NCBI GenBank assembly: GCA_947623555.1
Contig: CANQGW010000008.1
Span: 1 to 49,832, forward strand
DNA from: an uncultured Clostridia bacterium
GTDB lineage: Bacteria > Bacillota > Clostridia > TANB77 > CAG-508
Length of the DNA: 49,832 nt
Reading direction: 5' to 3'
Shown one piece after another: positions 25,905 through 34,677 of this stretch. The notes below the pieces were generated by a model that saw nothing but the letters and a program-made list of their open reading frames with translations, was not told the origin of the DNA and ran no database searches. The position numbers and the translations under genes were made by a program. Positions within the stretch are counted from its first letter, which is position 1. Each line of letters begins with the position of its first letter.

Positions 25905-26582
25905 ATGTTTGAAAGCATCATAAATTTCTTTAAAAAACTTGGTAATAAAAATAAAAAAGAAAGTTCTGATACAGCAAAAGAAAGGCTACATTTAGTTTTA
26001 ATGCAAGATAGAGCTAATGTATCAGCAGACTTTTTAGAGTTAATGAAACAAGAAATTATAGAAGTTATAAAAAAATATATTGATATTGATGAAAAAGCAA
26101 TAGATGTAAAATTAACTAATAAAACAAATGAAGACGGTACAGTTGGTGCTCCAGCATTATATGCTAATATTCCAATTGTTACAATAAAAAATGATGCAAG
26201 AAAATTGACATTAGAAAACAAACCAAATGAAGAAGAAAGTGCAGTAAAAGCTGAAAACAAAGATAATACAAATAATGGTACTGACAAAGAAGAAAATAAT
26301 AAAGCACTTGATAAAGAAGAGCAAAATGTAAAAGAAGATTTGCTTACCAAAGAAAGTGCAAATAATCAAAAAGCTGATAGTATTGAAAATAAAGAAAATG
26401 GAAACAATAATGAAGAAAGTTTAGAGCAAACTCAAACAAACGAAAATAATAATGAAGATGAAAATATAAAAAAAGATAGTAAACAAGAAGAAAATAATGT
26501 TGAAGAAGAGCAAAAAACAAATGTTGAAACACAGCAAACCGAAAAAGAAGAAGCAAATGACGAACAAAAATTAAATTCGTAA
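25905..26582 (+). CDS. minE: MinE-like topological specificity factor with long acidic tail
   Basis: Residues 1-105 match MinE: an N-terminal membrane-binding helix (MFESIINFFKKLG), ERLHLVLMQDRANVSADFLELMKQEI for MinD binding, and a C-terminal dimer domain. Family members are usually near 90 aa. Here another 120 residues of Glu/Asn/Lys-rich low-complexity sequence follow, ending TEKEEANDEQKLNS. The tail has no predicted fold. It lies 24 nt after minD. Function of the core is secure, of the tail unknown. Confidence 0.85.
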   Translation: MFESIINFFKKLGNKNKKESSDTAKERLHLVLMQDRANVSADFLELMKQEIIEVIKKYIDIDEKAIDVKLTNKTNEDGTVGAPALYANIPIVTIKNDARKLTLENKPNEEESAVKAENKDNTNNGTDKEENNKALDKEEQNVKEDLLTKESANNQKADSIENKENGNNNEESLEQTQTNENNNEDENIKKDSKQEENNVEEEQKTNVETQQTEKEEANDEQKLNS

Positions 26583-26597
26583 AAATGAGGTTTCGGT

Positions 26598-27705
26598 ATG
26601 AAGAAAAAAATATTGCGTAATATTGAGTGGGGAATACTAGTGTGTACTATATTGCTAATAGCAATTGGTTTAGTTGCACTATTTTCTTCCACTCAAAATT
26701 CAAATTATGACGAATTAAAAAAACAAATAACATGGCTTGTAATTAGCATTCCTATTATGATAATAATTGTGCTTATAGATTATGAATTTTTTAATAAAAT
26801 ATCACCAATAATTTATGGCTTTAGCCTAATATTACTAGTAGCAGTGCTATTTACAGAACCAATAAATGGTGCAACTAGTTGGTTTAGCATAGGGCCATTT
26901 ACACTTCAGCCATCTGAATTTGCTAAAATTGGTATAGTATTATTTTTAGCATATATACTAGTAAAATTGCAAAAAAACGGTAAGGACGAAATAAATAAAT
27001 TTTGGAAATTAGGACTAGTGCTTTTTTCAGTAGCTGTGCCTGTTTTATTAATTATAAAACAGCCAGATTATGGAACAGCTCTTGCTTTTATTTCTGCACT
27101 TATTTTTGTATTATTTGCAGCAGGTATTAAAAAAAGGTATATTATAGCTGCTATGTTATTAATAGTTATTTTAGCACCAGTTGCATACTTTTTTGTATTA
27201 CCAGAACATGCTAAAACTAGAATTGATGTATTTTTGAACCCTAATATTGATCCAAGAGGAGCAGGTTATAACATTATTCAGTCTAAACTTGCAATAGGTG
27301 CAGGTAGAGCACTAGGAATGGGACTTTTAAAGGGAAATCAAACTCAACTTCGGATACCTATATCCTAAAACTACTGACTTTATTTTTGCGGTAATAGGCG
27401 AAGAAATGGGATTTTTAGTTGCAGGATCTGTTATTGTATTATACATTTTCTTAATTAGTAAAGCTGTGCATGTAGCTAAAACTGCTAAAAATGACTTGGG
27501 ATCATATACTGCAATAGGAATAGCAGGGGTGTTTTTCTTTCATATGGTAGAAAATATAGGAATGACTATGGGACTAATGCCAATTACTGGTATACCACTT
27601 CCATTTGTTAGCTATGGGGGAAGCTCACTTTTAACAAACTTAATTTTAATAGCTTTATTATTAAATATTAGTGGTCGCAGGCAAAAAGCATTATTTGCAA
27701 ATTAA
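26598..27705 (+). CDS. rodA: RodA-type SEDS peptidoglycan polymerase, read with a +1 shift at CGG
   Basis: Polytopic glycosyltransferase polymerising lipid II for cell elongation. The zero frame ends at 27368. Skipping C at 27351 (CTT-C-GGA) joins QTQL to [18 protein letters not shown], the most conserved SEDS stretch, giving 368 aa, the usual size. Other motifs: [38 protein letters not shown] and [11 protein letters not shown]. About ten membrane segments. Context after minD-minE favours RodA over FtsW. An essential protein cannot plausibly be broken here. Confidence 0.92.
27351..27353 (+). other. +1 recoding site, CTT-C-GGA (rodA)
   Basis: Zero frame stops five codons later. The shift restores the SEDS motif QTQLGYLYP exactly at the junction. 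Confidence 0.95.
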
Positions 27706-27719
27706 AGAAGGAATAAAAT

Positions 27720-28691
27720 ATGTATTTACACGAACTAAAAATAGGAAATGTTATATTAAAAAACAATATATTATTAGCGCCAATGGCAGGAATAACAAAC
27801 CTGCCATTTCGCAGTATTTGTAAAGCTTTTGAACCAGGGTTGGTTTGTACAGAAATGGTAAGTAGTAAAGGACTTTTTTATAATGATGAAAAAACAAATC
27901 TTTTATTAAATATGCAAAATGAAAAAAGACCTGTCGCTGCTCAAATTTTCGGAAGTGATGTAGAGGCAATGGCAGTAGCTGCAAAAAAGGTAAGCAAAAT
28001 AGCAGATATAGTAGATATTAACATGGGTTGCCCTGCTCCAAAAGTAGTAAAAAACGGTGATGGAAGTAAATTAATGTGTGACTTAAATTTAGCAGGTAAC
28101 ATTATAGAAGCTGTTACAAAAGCAAGTGATGTACCTGTAACTGTTAAAATGAGAATGGGATGGGACAAAGACCATATTGTGGCAGTTAAGCTAGCTAAAA
28201 TAGCTGAAAGTAAAGGCGCATCAGCCATTACCATACATGGCAGAGTAAGGGAAGACTTTTTCTCAAATTTAGTTAATTTAGAAATTATAAAAAAAGTAAA
28301 AGAAGCAGTTTCAATTCCTGTAATAGGAAATGGGGATATAAAAAGCCCTGAAAGTGCTATGGAAATGTTTGAAAAAACAAATGTAGATGGTATTATGATA
28401 GGAAGGGGAGCAATAGGTAACCCTTGGATTTTTATGCAAATACAAGAATTTTTGCAAGGGAAGGAAGTTAGTAAAGTTACAAATGAAGAAAGGTTAAATA
28501 TTATTTTAAAACATATTGACCTTCAAGTTGAATATCTAGGTGAAAATACAGGTATTAAAGAATTAAGAAAGCATATGAATTATTATTTAAAAAATTTAAA
28601 AAATAGTTCAGAAATTAGGCAGAAAATAAATACAATAGAAAGCAAAGAAGAATTAGTAAATTGCCTTAAGCAATACTTTGAAACCCTATAA
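27720..28691 (+). CDS. dusB: tRNA-dihydrouridine synthase (Dus)
   Basis: FMN-dependent enzyme reducing uridines in the tRNA D-loop. TIM-barrel opening ILLAPMAGITNLPFRSICK, active-site loop VDINMGCPAPKVVKNGDGS with the catalytic Cys, KMRMGWD, TIHGRVREDF, and the FMN phosphate site GNGDIKSPE / GIMIGRGAIGNPWIF. 323 aa matches DusB of Firmicutes. It closes the min-rodA unit, followed by a terminator. Confidence 0.93.
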   Translation: MYLHELKIGNVILKNNILLAPMAGITNLPFRSICKAFEPGLVCTEMVSSKGLFYNDEKTNLLLNMQNEKRPVAAQIFGSDVEAMAVAAKKVSKIADIVDINMGCPAPKVVKNGDGSKLMCDLNLAGNIIEAVTKASDVPVTVKMRMGWDKDHIVAVKLAKIAESKGASAITIHGRVREDFFSNLVNLEIIKKVKEAVSIPVIGNGDIKSPESAMEMFEKTNVDGIMIGRGAIGNPWIFMQIQEFLQGKEVSKVTNEERLNIILKHIDLQVEYLGENTGIKELRKHMNYYLKNLKNSSEIRQKINTIESKEELVNCLKQYFETL

Positions 28692-28724
28692 AGAGCATAC
28701 TTTAAAAAAATAAGAATATAAATT

Positions 28725-28756
28725 AAAAAGAATAGATATTTATCTATTCTTTTTTT
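28725..28756 (+). terminator. Terminator after dusB
   Basis: Stem AAAGAATAGATA / TATCTATTCTTT and a T-run. Confidence 0.9.
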
Positions 28757-28822
28757 AAAAATAAAATTTTGTGAAAGGGGGAAAAGGTTCAATTTATAGT
28801 TGAACTATGTGTAAAGAGGCAA

Positions 28823-29533
28823 ATGAAAGCAAAAAAATTGCAAAATAAATTATTAAATAAAAAGAAAATAATTACGCTAGGAGTAATTATAACTTTGCTA
28901 ATTATAATAATTGTTTACTTTTTTTATCAAAATGTTAATAAAAATTTGAAAACTGGAAATAATTTTACTAACAAAACAAGTCAAGAAATTGAGGAATATA
29001 TTTTAAATATTAGCTCTTATGAGGCAGATATTGAAGTAGAGGTAGAAAGTAATAAAAATAATACAAAATACAAAATAAAGCAAAGTTATGTAAGCCCTAA
29101 TATAGAAAAGCAAGTAATTGAAGAGCCAAGTAATATACAGGGGCTTCAAACACTTTATGATGGTAGTAAACTTACTATTACAAATACTAAACTAAATTTA
29201 ACTACGATTTATGAAAATTATCCATATATTACAGATAATTATTTGTGGCTCAATTCATTCATACAAGATTATAAAGACTCGCAAAACAGAAAGTTGTATG
29301 AGGAAAATGATCAGGTTATTATGGAAGTTAGTTTAGTGGGGCAAAACCAATATACTTCTTTAAAAAAACTATTTATAAATAAACAAACAGGGACTATAAC
29401 AAAATTAGTAGTACAAGACAAGAACCAAAAAAACATAGTTTACATATTATATAATGAGATAAAAATAAATAGTTTGAAAAAAGAGGAGGTATTGGCTTTT
29501 AAGTTAAAAGAAGTGTCCGCTAAACAATATTAA
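28823..29533 (+). CDS. LolA-like sporulation/germination protein (GerS/YdcC type)
   Basis: 236 aa: a basic N-terminus, one hydrophobic helix (about residues 18-37), then a soluble domain rich in beta strands with YVSPNIEKQVIEEPSNIQGLQTLYDGSKL and LFINKQTGTITKLVV, the pattern of LolA-fold proteins such as B. subtilis YdcC and C. difficile GerS. No lipobox Cys is visible. The next gene is EndoA/MazF; in B. subtilis ydcC lies in the order ydcC-alr-ndoAI-ndoA, which supports the call. The start has only a weak ribosome site. Confidence 0.65.
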   Translation: MKAKKLQNKLLNKKKIITLGVIITLLIIIIVYFFYQNVNKNLKTGNNFTNKTSQEIEEYILNISSYEADIEVEVESNKNNTKYKIKQSYVSPNIEKQVIEEPSNIQGLQTLYDGSKLTITNTKLNLTTIYENYPYITDNYLWLNSFIQDYKDSQNRKLYEENDQVIMEVSLVGQNQYTSLKKLFINKQTGTITKLVVQDKNQKNIVYILYNEIKINSLKKEEVLAFKLKEVSAKQY

Positions 29534-29617
29534 AAAATAGTATCTGCTCTGTAACTATATTTTTATTTTTCGCTAATCCTTAAAATATATCAAAGCAAAA
29601 ATTAGGAGTGAAGTAAA

Positions 29618-29971
29618 ATGGTAGTAAAAAGAGGAGATATGTTTTATGCAGATTTAAGTCCAGTAGTGGGGTCTGAACAAGGTGGTATAAGGCCAGTACT
29701 AATTATTCAAAATGATATAGGAAATAAACATAGCCCTACTGTAATTGCAGCAGCAATTACATCACAAATGGGAAAAAATAAATTGCCAACTCATATTGAA
29801 ATAGAACCAAATAAAAGCGGTTTAAAGGCAGAATCAGTAGTTTTAACAGAACAAATTAGAACAATTGATAAAAGTAGACTTAAAGAAAAAATAGGACACA
29901 TAGATGATGAAAATATAATGTCACAAATTAATAATGCATTAGGAGTAAGCTTTGGAATTTATGGAGAATAA
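29618..29971 (+). CDS. ndoA: EndoA/MazF-family mRNA interferase
   Basis: 117 aa, the standard MazF size. RGDMFYADLSPVVGSEQGGIRPVLIIQND is the canonical start, then TVIAAAITSQ, LPTHIE, and VVLTEQIRTIDKSRL. In Firmicutes it cleaves mRNA at specific sites and is paired with the antitoxin EndoAI encoded directly upstream. Here no antitoxin gene is present upstream or downstream. GGAG precedes the ATG. Family is secure. Confidence 0.93.
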   Translation: MVVKRGDMFYADLSPVVGSEQGGIRPVLIIQNDIGNKHSPTVIAAAITSQMGKNKLPTHIEIEPNKSGLKAESVVLTEQIRTIDKSRLKEKIGHIDDENIMSQINNALGVSFGIYGE

Positions 29972-30035
29972 TATTTTCTATGAAGAGCAAAAATTATATT
30001 TAGTTAATTTTGAATATAGTAAATTTAAAGGAAAA

Positions 30036-30062
30036 GAGCCATACCAATATTTGGTATGGCTC
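30036..30062. terminator. Terminator between ndoA and the PurB-like gene
   Basis: Eleven-bp stem GAGCCATACCA / TGGTATGGCTC. On the minus strand it is followed by TTTTCCTTT, so it mainly serves the PurB-like gene. Confidence 0.8.
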
Positions 30063-30092
30063 TCCTTTAGGCTTTTAGGCTAAAGAATAAAT

Positions 30093-31421
30093 TTAGCTTA
30101 CGTCAAGCACTTTTTCCGCCAGTGAGGCACATTGTTTTGCTGTTAAATTAAGTAGCATGGTTCTGTCAGTTTCTTTTAAATCTTTCAAAGAATTTACAAA
30201 GTCTGTAAACTCTTCTTTAGAAAAACAGATGCTTTTTAATTTATAAAAGTCAAAACTGTAGCCATACTTTTGCAGTACAGTAGAAAGTATATCTACTAAA
30301 ACCTCTGGAGTACTGTCAAAAGTTGCATCGATTCTTTCTTGGTCAAGAACGAGTTGTTTCAAAAATCTTTGAACACTAGGAATGTTTTTAATAGACCCTA
30401 GTATGCTCCAATGAAGATTTGCTACCAAAACGTCCTCGTCAAAAGATCTCTGCCTAGAGAAAAGTGCCAGTTGCTCTGACAGGATAATGAAGGTTTCATT
30501 TTGCTGTAAAACAGCTGTAGGCAGACATGCATAGGAATAATTACTTTTGTCTACTTTGCCATAAGTTCTAACAACACCCAACATATATTGGGAAAAGCTT
30601 TTCAATACATTCCCGAAAAGCCTAATGTTATCACCAATATAGCAAACATAGTCCAAATCTTTTTCCTGGGAAGAAACCGCATTAAAATCCAAATTTAGAA
30701 TGTGCTCAACGAACAGGCGAGATAAACTCTGCCAGTCTTCGTCAGGGAATGCTAAAGTTAGACCAATGTGGTTACCGCCTATTCCACTCAATTGGGCATA
30801 AGGATGAATATTTTCTATTCTTTCCAATACCCTTTTAAACCTGTGAGCATAATAGATAAGCTCTTTGGAAAAAGTGGTGGGAATGTAAGGTCTGCCTGTG
30901 TACATAGCTAAAATTGGAGTATTAGCATAAGCCTTGGCAGTTTGGAATATGTCGTTAAGTAGATCATTAGCAACAGGAACCCAAACTTTTTTAATAGCAT
31001 TGCCCATCATTTTAGCAAAGCAAATACTATCAATGTCTGCTTGAGTAATTCCAATGTACACATAACTCTTGAGTCTTCCTAACCCGCACTCTTCAAGCTT
31101 TTCAGCTATAAAAAGTGCACAAGCCTGTATTCCGAACTTCTTTGTCTCTTTCATGATTTCTTTAATTCTAGCATAACTGCTAAAAGAAAAGTTATCATAA
31201 ATAGACGTAACCTTGGAAATATCGCTTTCAGTTACAGAATTTATAATACCTGAACCATCAACGTATTCCCAGAAGAACTTTAACCAATACACTCCTACTT
31301 CAACCCTGTGTTTATACAGGGCAAAATCAGATATGTATAGGTCAAGAAGTTCTTGTGACTTGTGAGAATCACAAGCATTTTGCCGTAATACTTCTTCTAA
31401 AGCCGAATCGTCTCTTGCCAT
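30093..31421 (-). CDS. PurB-like protein that has lost catalytic signatures, atypical composition
   Basis: 442 aa with the architecture of adenylosuccinate lyase (fumarase/aspartase superfamily). GRPYIPTTFSKELIYYAHR aligns with the PurB segment that usually reads THGQPA..T.GKE, and LSGIGGNHI with the following SGAVGN. The His of that segment is replaced, and where SSxMPxKxNP should lie the sequence reads YSYACLPTAVLQQN. Activity as a lyase is therefore unlikely. It is less AT-rich than neighbours and has an in-frame CGG at codon 13. It has its own promoter and terminator. A pseudoenzyme of unknown role, probably acquired. Confidence 0.65.
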   Translation of the reverse strand: MARDDSALEEVLRQNACDSHKSQELLDLYISDFALYKHRVEVGVYWLKFFWEYVDGSGIINSVTESDISKVTSIYDNFSFSSYARIKEIMKETKKFGIQACALFIAEKLEECGLGRLKSYVYIGITQADIDSICFAKMMGNAIKKVWVPVANDLLNDIFQTAKAYANTPILAMYTGRPYIPTTFSKELIYYAHRFKRVLERIENIHPYAQLSGIGGNHIGLTLAFPDEDWQSLSRLFVEHILNLDFNAVSSQEKDLDYVCYIGDNIRLFGNVLKSFSQYMLGVVRTYGKVDKSNYSYACLPTAVLQQNETFIILSEQLALFSRQRSFDEDVLVANLHWSILGSIKNIPSVQRFLKQLVLDQERIDATFDSTPEVLVDILSTVLQKYGYSFDFYKLKSICFSKEEFTDFVNSLKDLKETDRTMLLNLTAKQCASLAEKVLDVS

Positions 31422-31509
31422 AAGGTAATTCCCCTTCCTAAAGTTATTTAACTATTGCCTTCCTAGGTGTAGAGCTTTTTTAGAAAGTTAATAGTTATGA
31501 GACGAGATT

Positions 31510-31538
31510 ATTATATCATAATTAACATAAATAAGCAA
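31510..31538 (-). promoter_or_regulatory. Promoter of the PurB-like gene
   Basis: Minus strand TTGCTT (31533-31538), 17 bp, TATAAT (31510-31515). Confidence 0.6.
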
Positions 31539-31585
31539 GTATTATAAACATATTATGTAAAAAACGATGTTAACATAGTATTTGC

Positions 31586-31753
31586 TTATTTTTCATCTTT
31601 TACTTCAGGAACAATAATTTCTTTATTATCTTTTGGTTTGGGTTTTTCTACTTCTATGTAACCTGAAACTGGAGAAATACTTAAATTGCCATCCCCAGGA
31701 ACTATTTCTATTTTTTTTGGCTCTTTTTCAGTAACTTCTTCGTTATCTTCCAT
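31586..31753 (-). CDS. Small acidic protein of unknown function
   Basis: 55 aa, Glu/Lys/Pro-rich with no hydrophobic segment, containing the compact stretch IEIVPGDGNLSISPVSGYIEV. I choose the ATG giving MEDNEEVTEK, because GGAG lies 9 nt upstream, over another ATG 15 nt earlier. Host-like codon use and a good ribosome site suggest a real gene, but the family is not recognised. It is divergent from scpB. Confidence 0.6.
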   Translation of the reverse strand: MEDNEEVTEKEPKKIEIVPGDGNLSISPVSGYIEVEKPKPKDNKEIIVPEVKDEK

Positions 31754-31873
31754 TATGAACCACTCCATTCTTTACAATATGAAATATGTTATCATAATGA
31801 AAAAACAATGTCAATATTTCTTGACACACAGGCAAATACATGACATAATTAATAAGGAAAACGAGGTACAAAA

Positions 31874-32533
31874 ATGGAAATAAATAAATTTAAAGGAATA
31901 ATAGAGGCAATTTTATTTGCAGCAGGTAGGGAAGTAAAAATTACAGAATTAATGTCTTCATTAGAATTAAGTTCATCAGAAATTATTACAATTATAGAAA
32001 GTATGAAGGCAGATTATGGTGAGCAAAATAGGGGGCTTCAAATTATAAATGTAGGCGAAGCTTATCAGTTATGCACAAAGAAAGAATATTATAGTTATTT
32101 ATATTCTATATTTGATAAAAGAAATAAGCCAAATTTGTCTCAAGCAGCATTAGAAACATTAGCTATTATTGCATACAACCCACGCATTACAAGAGCAGAA
32201 ATAGAATCAATTCGTGGCGTTAATTCTGACGGAACTATTTATAAATTATTAGATTATAATTTAATAGAAGAGACGGGAAAGCTAGATGCACCGGGAAAAC
32301 CTGGTACATATGGGGTTACATCAGAGTTTTTTAGAATTTTTGGTTTTAATAGTTTAGAAGAACTTCCAGAGTTACCTAGATATAAACTAGACGAAAATAA
32401 ACAAATTGTTATTGACGATATTATAGATGAAAATAAAGAGCAAGAAGAACTATCAGAGGCTCCAATGCCCGAAAGGGAAGAAGAAGAAAGCGTAGCAATA
32501 AATAACAAAGAGGAGAAGAATAATAATGAGTGA
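31874..32533 (+). CDS. scpB: Segregation and condensation protein B
   Basis: Kleisin-interacting subunit of the SMC-ScpAB condensin. Two winged-helix domains: GIIEAILFAAGREVKITELMSSLE at the start and ALETLAIIAYNPRITRAEIESIRGVNSDGTIYKLLDYNLIEETG near residue 95, then the conserved PGKPGTYGVTSEFFRIFGFNSLEELPEL. 219 aa plus an acidic tail. scpA is not adjacent. The stop overlaps the proS start by 8 nt. Confidence 0.95.
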   Translation: MEINKFKGIIEAILFAAGREVKITELMSSLELSSSEIITIIESMKADYGEQNRGLQIINVGEAYQLCTKKEYYSYLYSIFDKRNKPNLSQAALETLAIIAYNPRITRAEIESIRGVNSDGTIYKLLDYNLIEETGKLDAPGKPGTYGVTSEFFRIFGFNSLEELPELPRYKLDENKQIVIDDIIDENKEQEELSEAPMPEREEEESVAINNKEEKNNNE

Positions 32534-33965
32534 TAAAAAAGAATTTGTAAAAGAAATTACTAATATAGAAGAAGATATTGCTAAATGGTATACAGACATT
32601 GTAAAAAAAGCAGATTTAGCAGATTATACAGATACAAAAGGATGTATTGCCATAAAACCATACGGCTTCGCAATATGGGAAAACATACAAAAATATATGG
32701 ATAATTTATTTAAAAAAGCAGGAGTTGAAAATGTGTACTTTCCAGTGCTTATTCCAGAAAGTTTATTACAAAAAGAAAAAGATCATGTGGAAGGTTTTGC
32801 TCCAGAAGTAGCATGGGTAACACAAGGTGGAGGGGAAGAACTAGAAGAAAAGTTATGTATTAGACCAACTTCTGAAACCATGTTTTCTAACTTATATTCA
32901 AAATGGTTAAGCTCATGGAGGGATTTACCAATGGTATATAATCAATGGTGTAATGTACTTCGTTGGGAAAAGGAAACAAGACCATTTTTACGTTCAAGGG
33001 AATTTTTATGGCAAGAAGGTCATACCATACATGCAACAGAAGAAGAGGCAAAAAAAAGAACTATACAAATGCTTGAAATATATGAAAGAGTTATAGAAGA
33101 CTTGTTAGCCATACCAGTTGTAAAAGGCGAAAAAACACCAAGTGAAAAATTTGCAGGAGCAGAAAACACATATACAGTAGAAACTATGATGCATGATGGA
33201 AGAGCTCTTCAGTCTGGAACATCACATTATTTTGGTCAAAACTTTACAAAACCATTTGAAATTAAATTTCAAAATAAGGAAGGCAAAGAGCAATATGCTT
33301 ACCAAACTTCGTGGGGAGTTTCTACTAGATTAATAGGTGGAGTAATTATGGCACACGGCGATAATAGGGGCTTAAAGTTGCCGCCAAGGCTTGCGCCTAT
33401 ACAAGTAGTAATTGTGCCAATTGCAGCACATAAAGAAGGGGTAGTAGAAAAGGCACAAGAAGTATATCAAAGCCTTACAGAAAATTATAGGGTAAAACTA
33501 GACTTAAGGGATGGCTACTCTACAGGTTACAAGTTTAATGACTGGGAAATGAGGGGAGTACCAGTTAGAATAGAAATGGGACCAAGAGATATTGAAAATG
33601 GAGTTTGTATTTTAGTTAGAAGGGACACCCTAGAAAAGAAAGAAGTAAAATTAGAAGATTTATCAAGCGAATTAGGTAAGCTATTAGAGAATATACAACA
33701 GAATATGTTTGAAGAATGTAAAAAAAGGCTAGAGGAAAAAACAACTATAGCAACTAATTTAGACGAATTTGTAAAAAACATGAATGAAAATCAAGGCTTT
33801 ATTAAAGCAATGTGGTGTGGAAAAGAAGAATGTGAAGATAAAATAAAAGAGCTAACAGGAGCTAAATCTAGATGTATTCCATTTAACCAAGAACATATTT
33901 CAGATAAATGCGTATGTTGCGGAGAAAAAGCAGAAAAAATGGTTATATGGGGAAGGCAGTATTAA
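32526..33965 (+). CDS. proS: Proline--tRNA ligase, archaeal/eukaryote-like type
   Basis: 479 aa without the editing insertion of the E. coli type. Class II motifs: FPVLIPESLLQKEKDHVEGFAPEVAWVTQGG, the Pro-site region RPTSETMFSNLYSKW, motif 2 WCNVLRWEKETRPFLRSREFLWQEGHT, and motif 3 GVIMAHGDNRGLKLPPRLAP. The C-terminal zinc-like region has CGKEEC and CVCCGEKA and ends in Tyr, as in type 3 enzymes. AGAGGAGAA precedes the ATG. Confidence 0.95.
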   Translation: MSDKKEFVKEITNIEEDIAKWYTDIVKKADLADYTDTKGCIAIKPYGFAIWENIQKYMDNLFKKAGVENVYFPVLIPESLLQKEKDHVEGFAPEVAWVTQGGGEELEEKLCIRPTSETMFSNLYSKWLSSWRDLPMVYNQWCNVLRWEKETRPFLRSREFLWQEGHTIHATEEEAKKRTIQMLEIYERVIEDLLAIPVVKGEKTPSEKFAGAENTYTVETMMHDGRALQSGTSHYFGQNFTKPFEIKFQNKEGKEQYAYQTSWGVSTRLIGGVIMAHGDNRGLKLPPRLAPIQVVIVPIAAHKEGVVEKAQEVYQSLTENYRVKLDLRDGYSTGYKFNDWEMRGVPVRIEMGPRDIENGVCILVRRDTLEKKEVKLEDLSSELGKLLENIQQNMFEECKKRLEEKTTIATNLDEFVKNMNENQGFIKAMWCGKEECEDKIKELTGAKSRCIPFNQEHISDKCVCCGEKAEKMVIWGRQY

Positions 33966-33970
33966 TTAAA

Positions 33971-34006
33971 AAAAGCACTTAAAACGTTAAAGTTTTAAGT
34001 GCTTTT
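33971..34006. terminator. Bidirectional terminator between proS and the DUF4364 gene
   Basis: Fifteen-bp stem AAAAGCACTTAAAAC / GTTTTAAGTGCTTTT between converging genes. Confidence 0.92.
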
Positions 34007-34011
34007 AAAAA

Positions 34012-34551
34012 CTATTTATTTAAAGAATTTAAAATTTCAGGGTAAATGCTATAAGCATTTTCCTTCCAGTTATCTACAATTTTTTTTGCTTCATCACGAG
34101 AAGGAGCAAATACACTAATTGCAAAAATACAGTTATTATTTTCAATAATTTTGCAAGTTACAGTATAATCGTTTTCATTTTTAGGTGTATATTCAGCAAC
34201 AATAGCCTGTTCGTTAACAGTTTCTTTTAACTTACTATCTAAACCAGTGTCAGCCTTTAGCTTTATAATACCAGGTAAAATGTTATTTGTTAAATTTAAA
34301 GTGGTTTTACCGTTTTCGGTAATTTGGTAAACATTTTTGCCATTTTGCTCAAAACAAACAATATAGTTTTTTTCTAATAAATCCAATAAAAATTGCTGAA
34401 AATAAAAATAGTTCATATCCATAACACATAAAACAAGCCTAAACAAATTATCATTTGTAATAGGTTCATTTAATTTATTTAAAATATATAAAATCAAAAC
34501 TTTATTTTCTGCTAATGTTTCACCATCTTGTGTTAATTTCAAAACATTCAA
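34012..34551 (-). CDS. DUF4364 protein, probable winged-helix regulator
   Basis: 179 aa. N-terminal 80 residues: NKVLILYILNKLNEPITNDNLFRLVL, then a recognition-helix region FQQFLLDLLEKNYIV and a wing NVYQITENGKTTL, the DUF4364/PadR-like arrangement. The C-terminal half is a separate beta-rich domain (YTVTCKIIENNNCIFAISVFAPS). Predicted DNA-binding, target unknown. GGAG precedes the ATG. Confidence 0.8.
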   Translation of the reverse strand: MNVLKLTQDGETLAENKVLILYILNKLNEPITNDNLFRLVLCVMDMNYFYFQQFLLDLLEKNYIVCFEQNGKNVYQITENGKTTLNLTNNILPGIIKLKADTGLDSKLKETVNEQAIVAEYTPKNENDYTVTCKIIENNNCIFAISVFAPSRDEAKKIVDNWKENAYSIYPEILNSLNK

Positions 34552-34620
34552 CTCCTAAATATACTAAATTAGAAATTATTATAACATAAATATTAAAAAA
34601 ATGCTATCTTTACAAAAAAA

Positions 34621-34649
34621 TTGTATTTTATTTTTAAAAATGTTATACT
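34621..34649 (+). promoter_or_regulatory. Promoter of the DnaJ-domain gene
   Basis: TTGTAT (34621-34626), 17 bp, TATACT (34644-34649). Confidence 0.6.
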
Positions 34650-34677
34650 AAATTAAGTAAATTAAATGGGGGAAAAT

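Noticed and set aside
25748..26350. 200-codon minus-strand frame opposite minD-minE
   Set aside because: Shadow of the low-complexity minE tail; Ser/Phe/Leu composition only.
28823..29533. Gene before ndoA as its antitoxin
   Set aside because: Far too large, membrane-anchored and beta-rich, unlike ribbon-helix-helix antitoxins.
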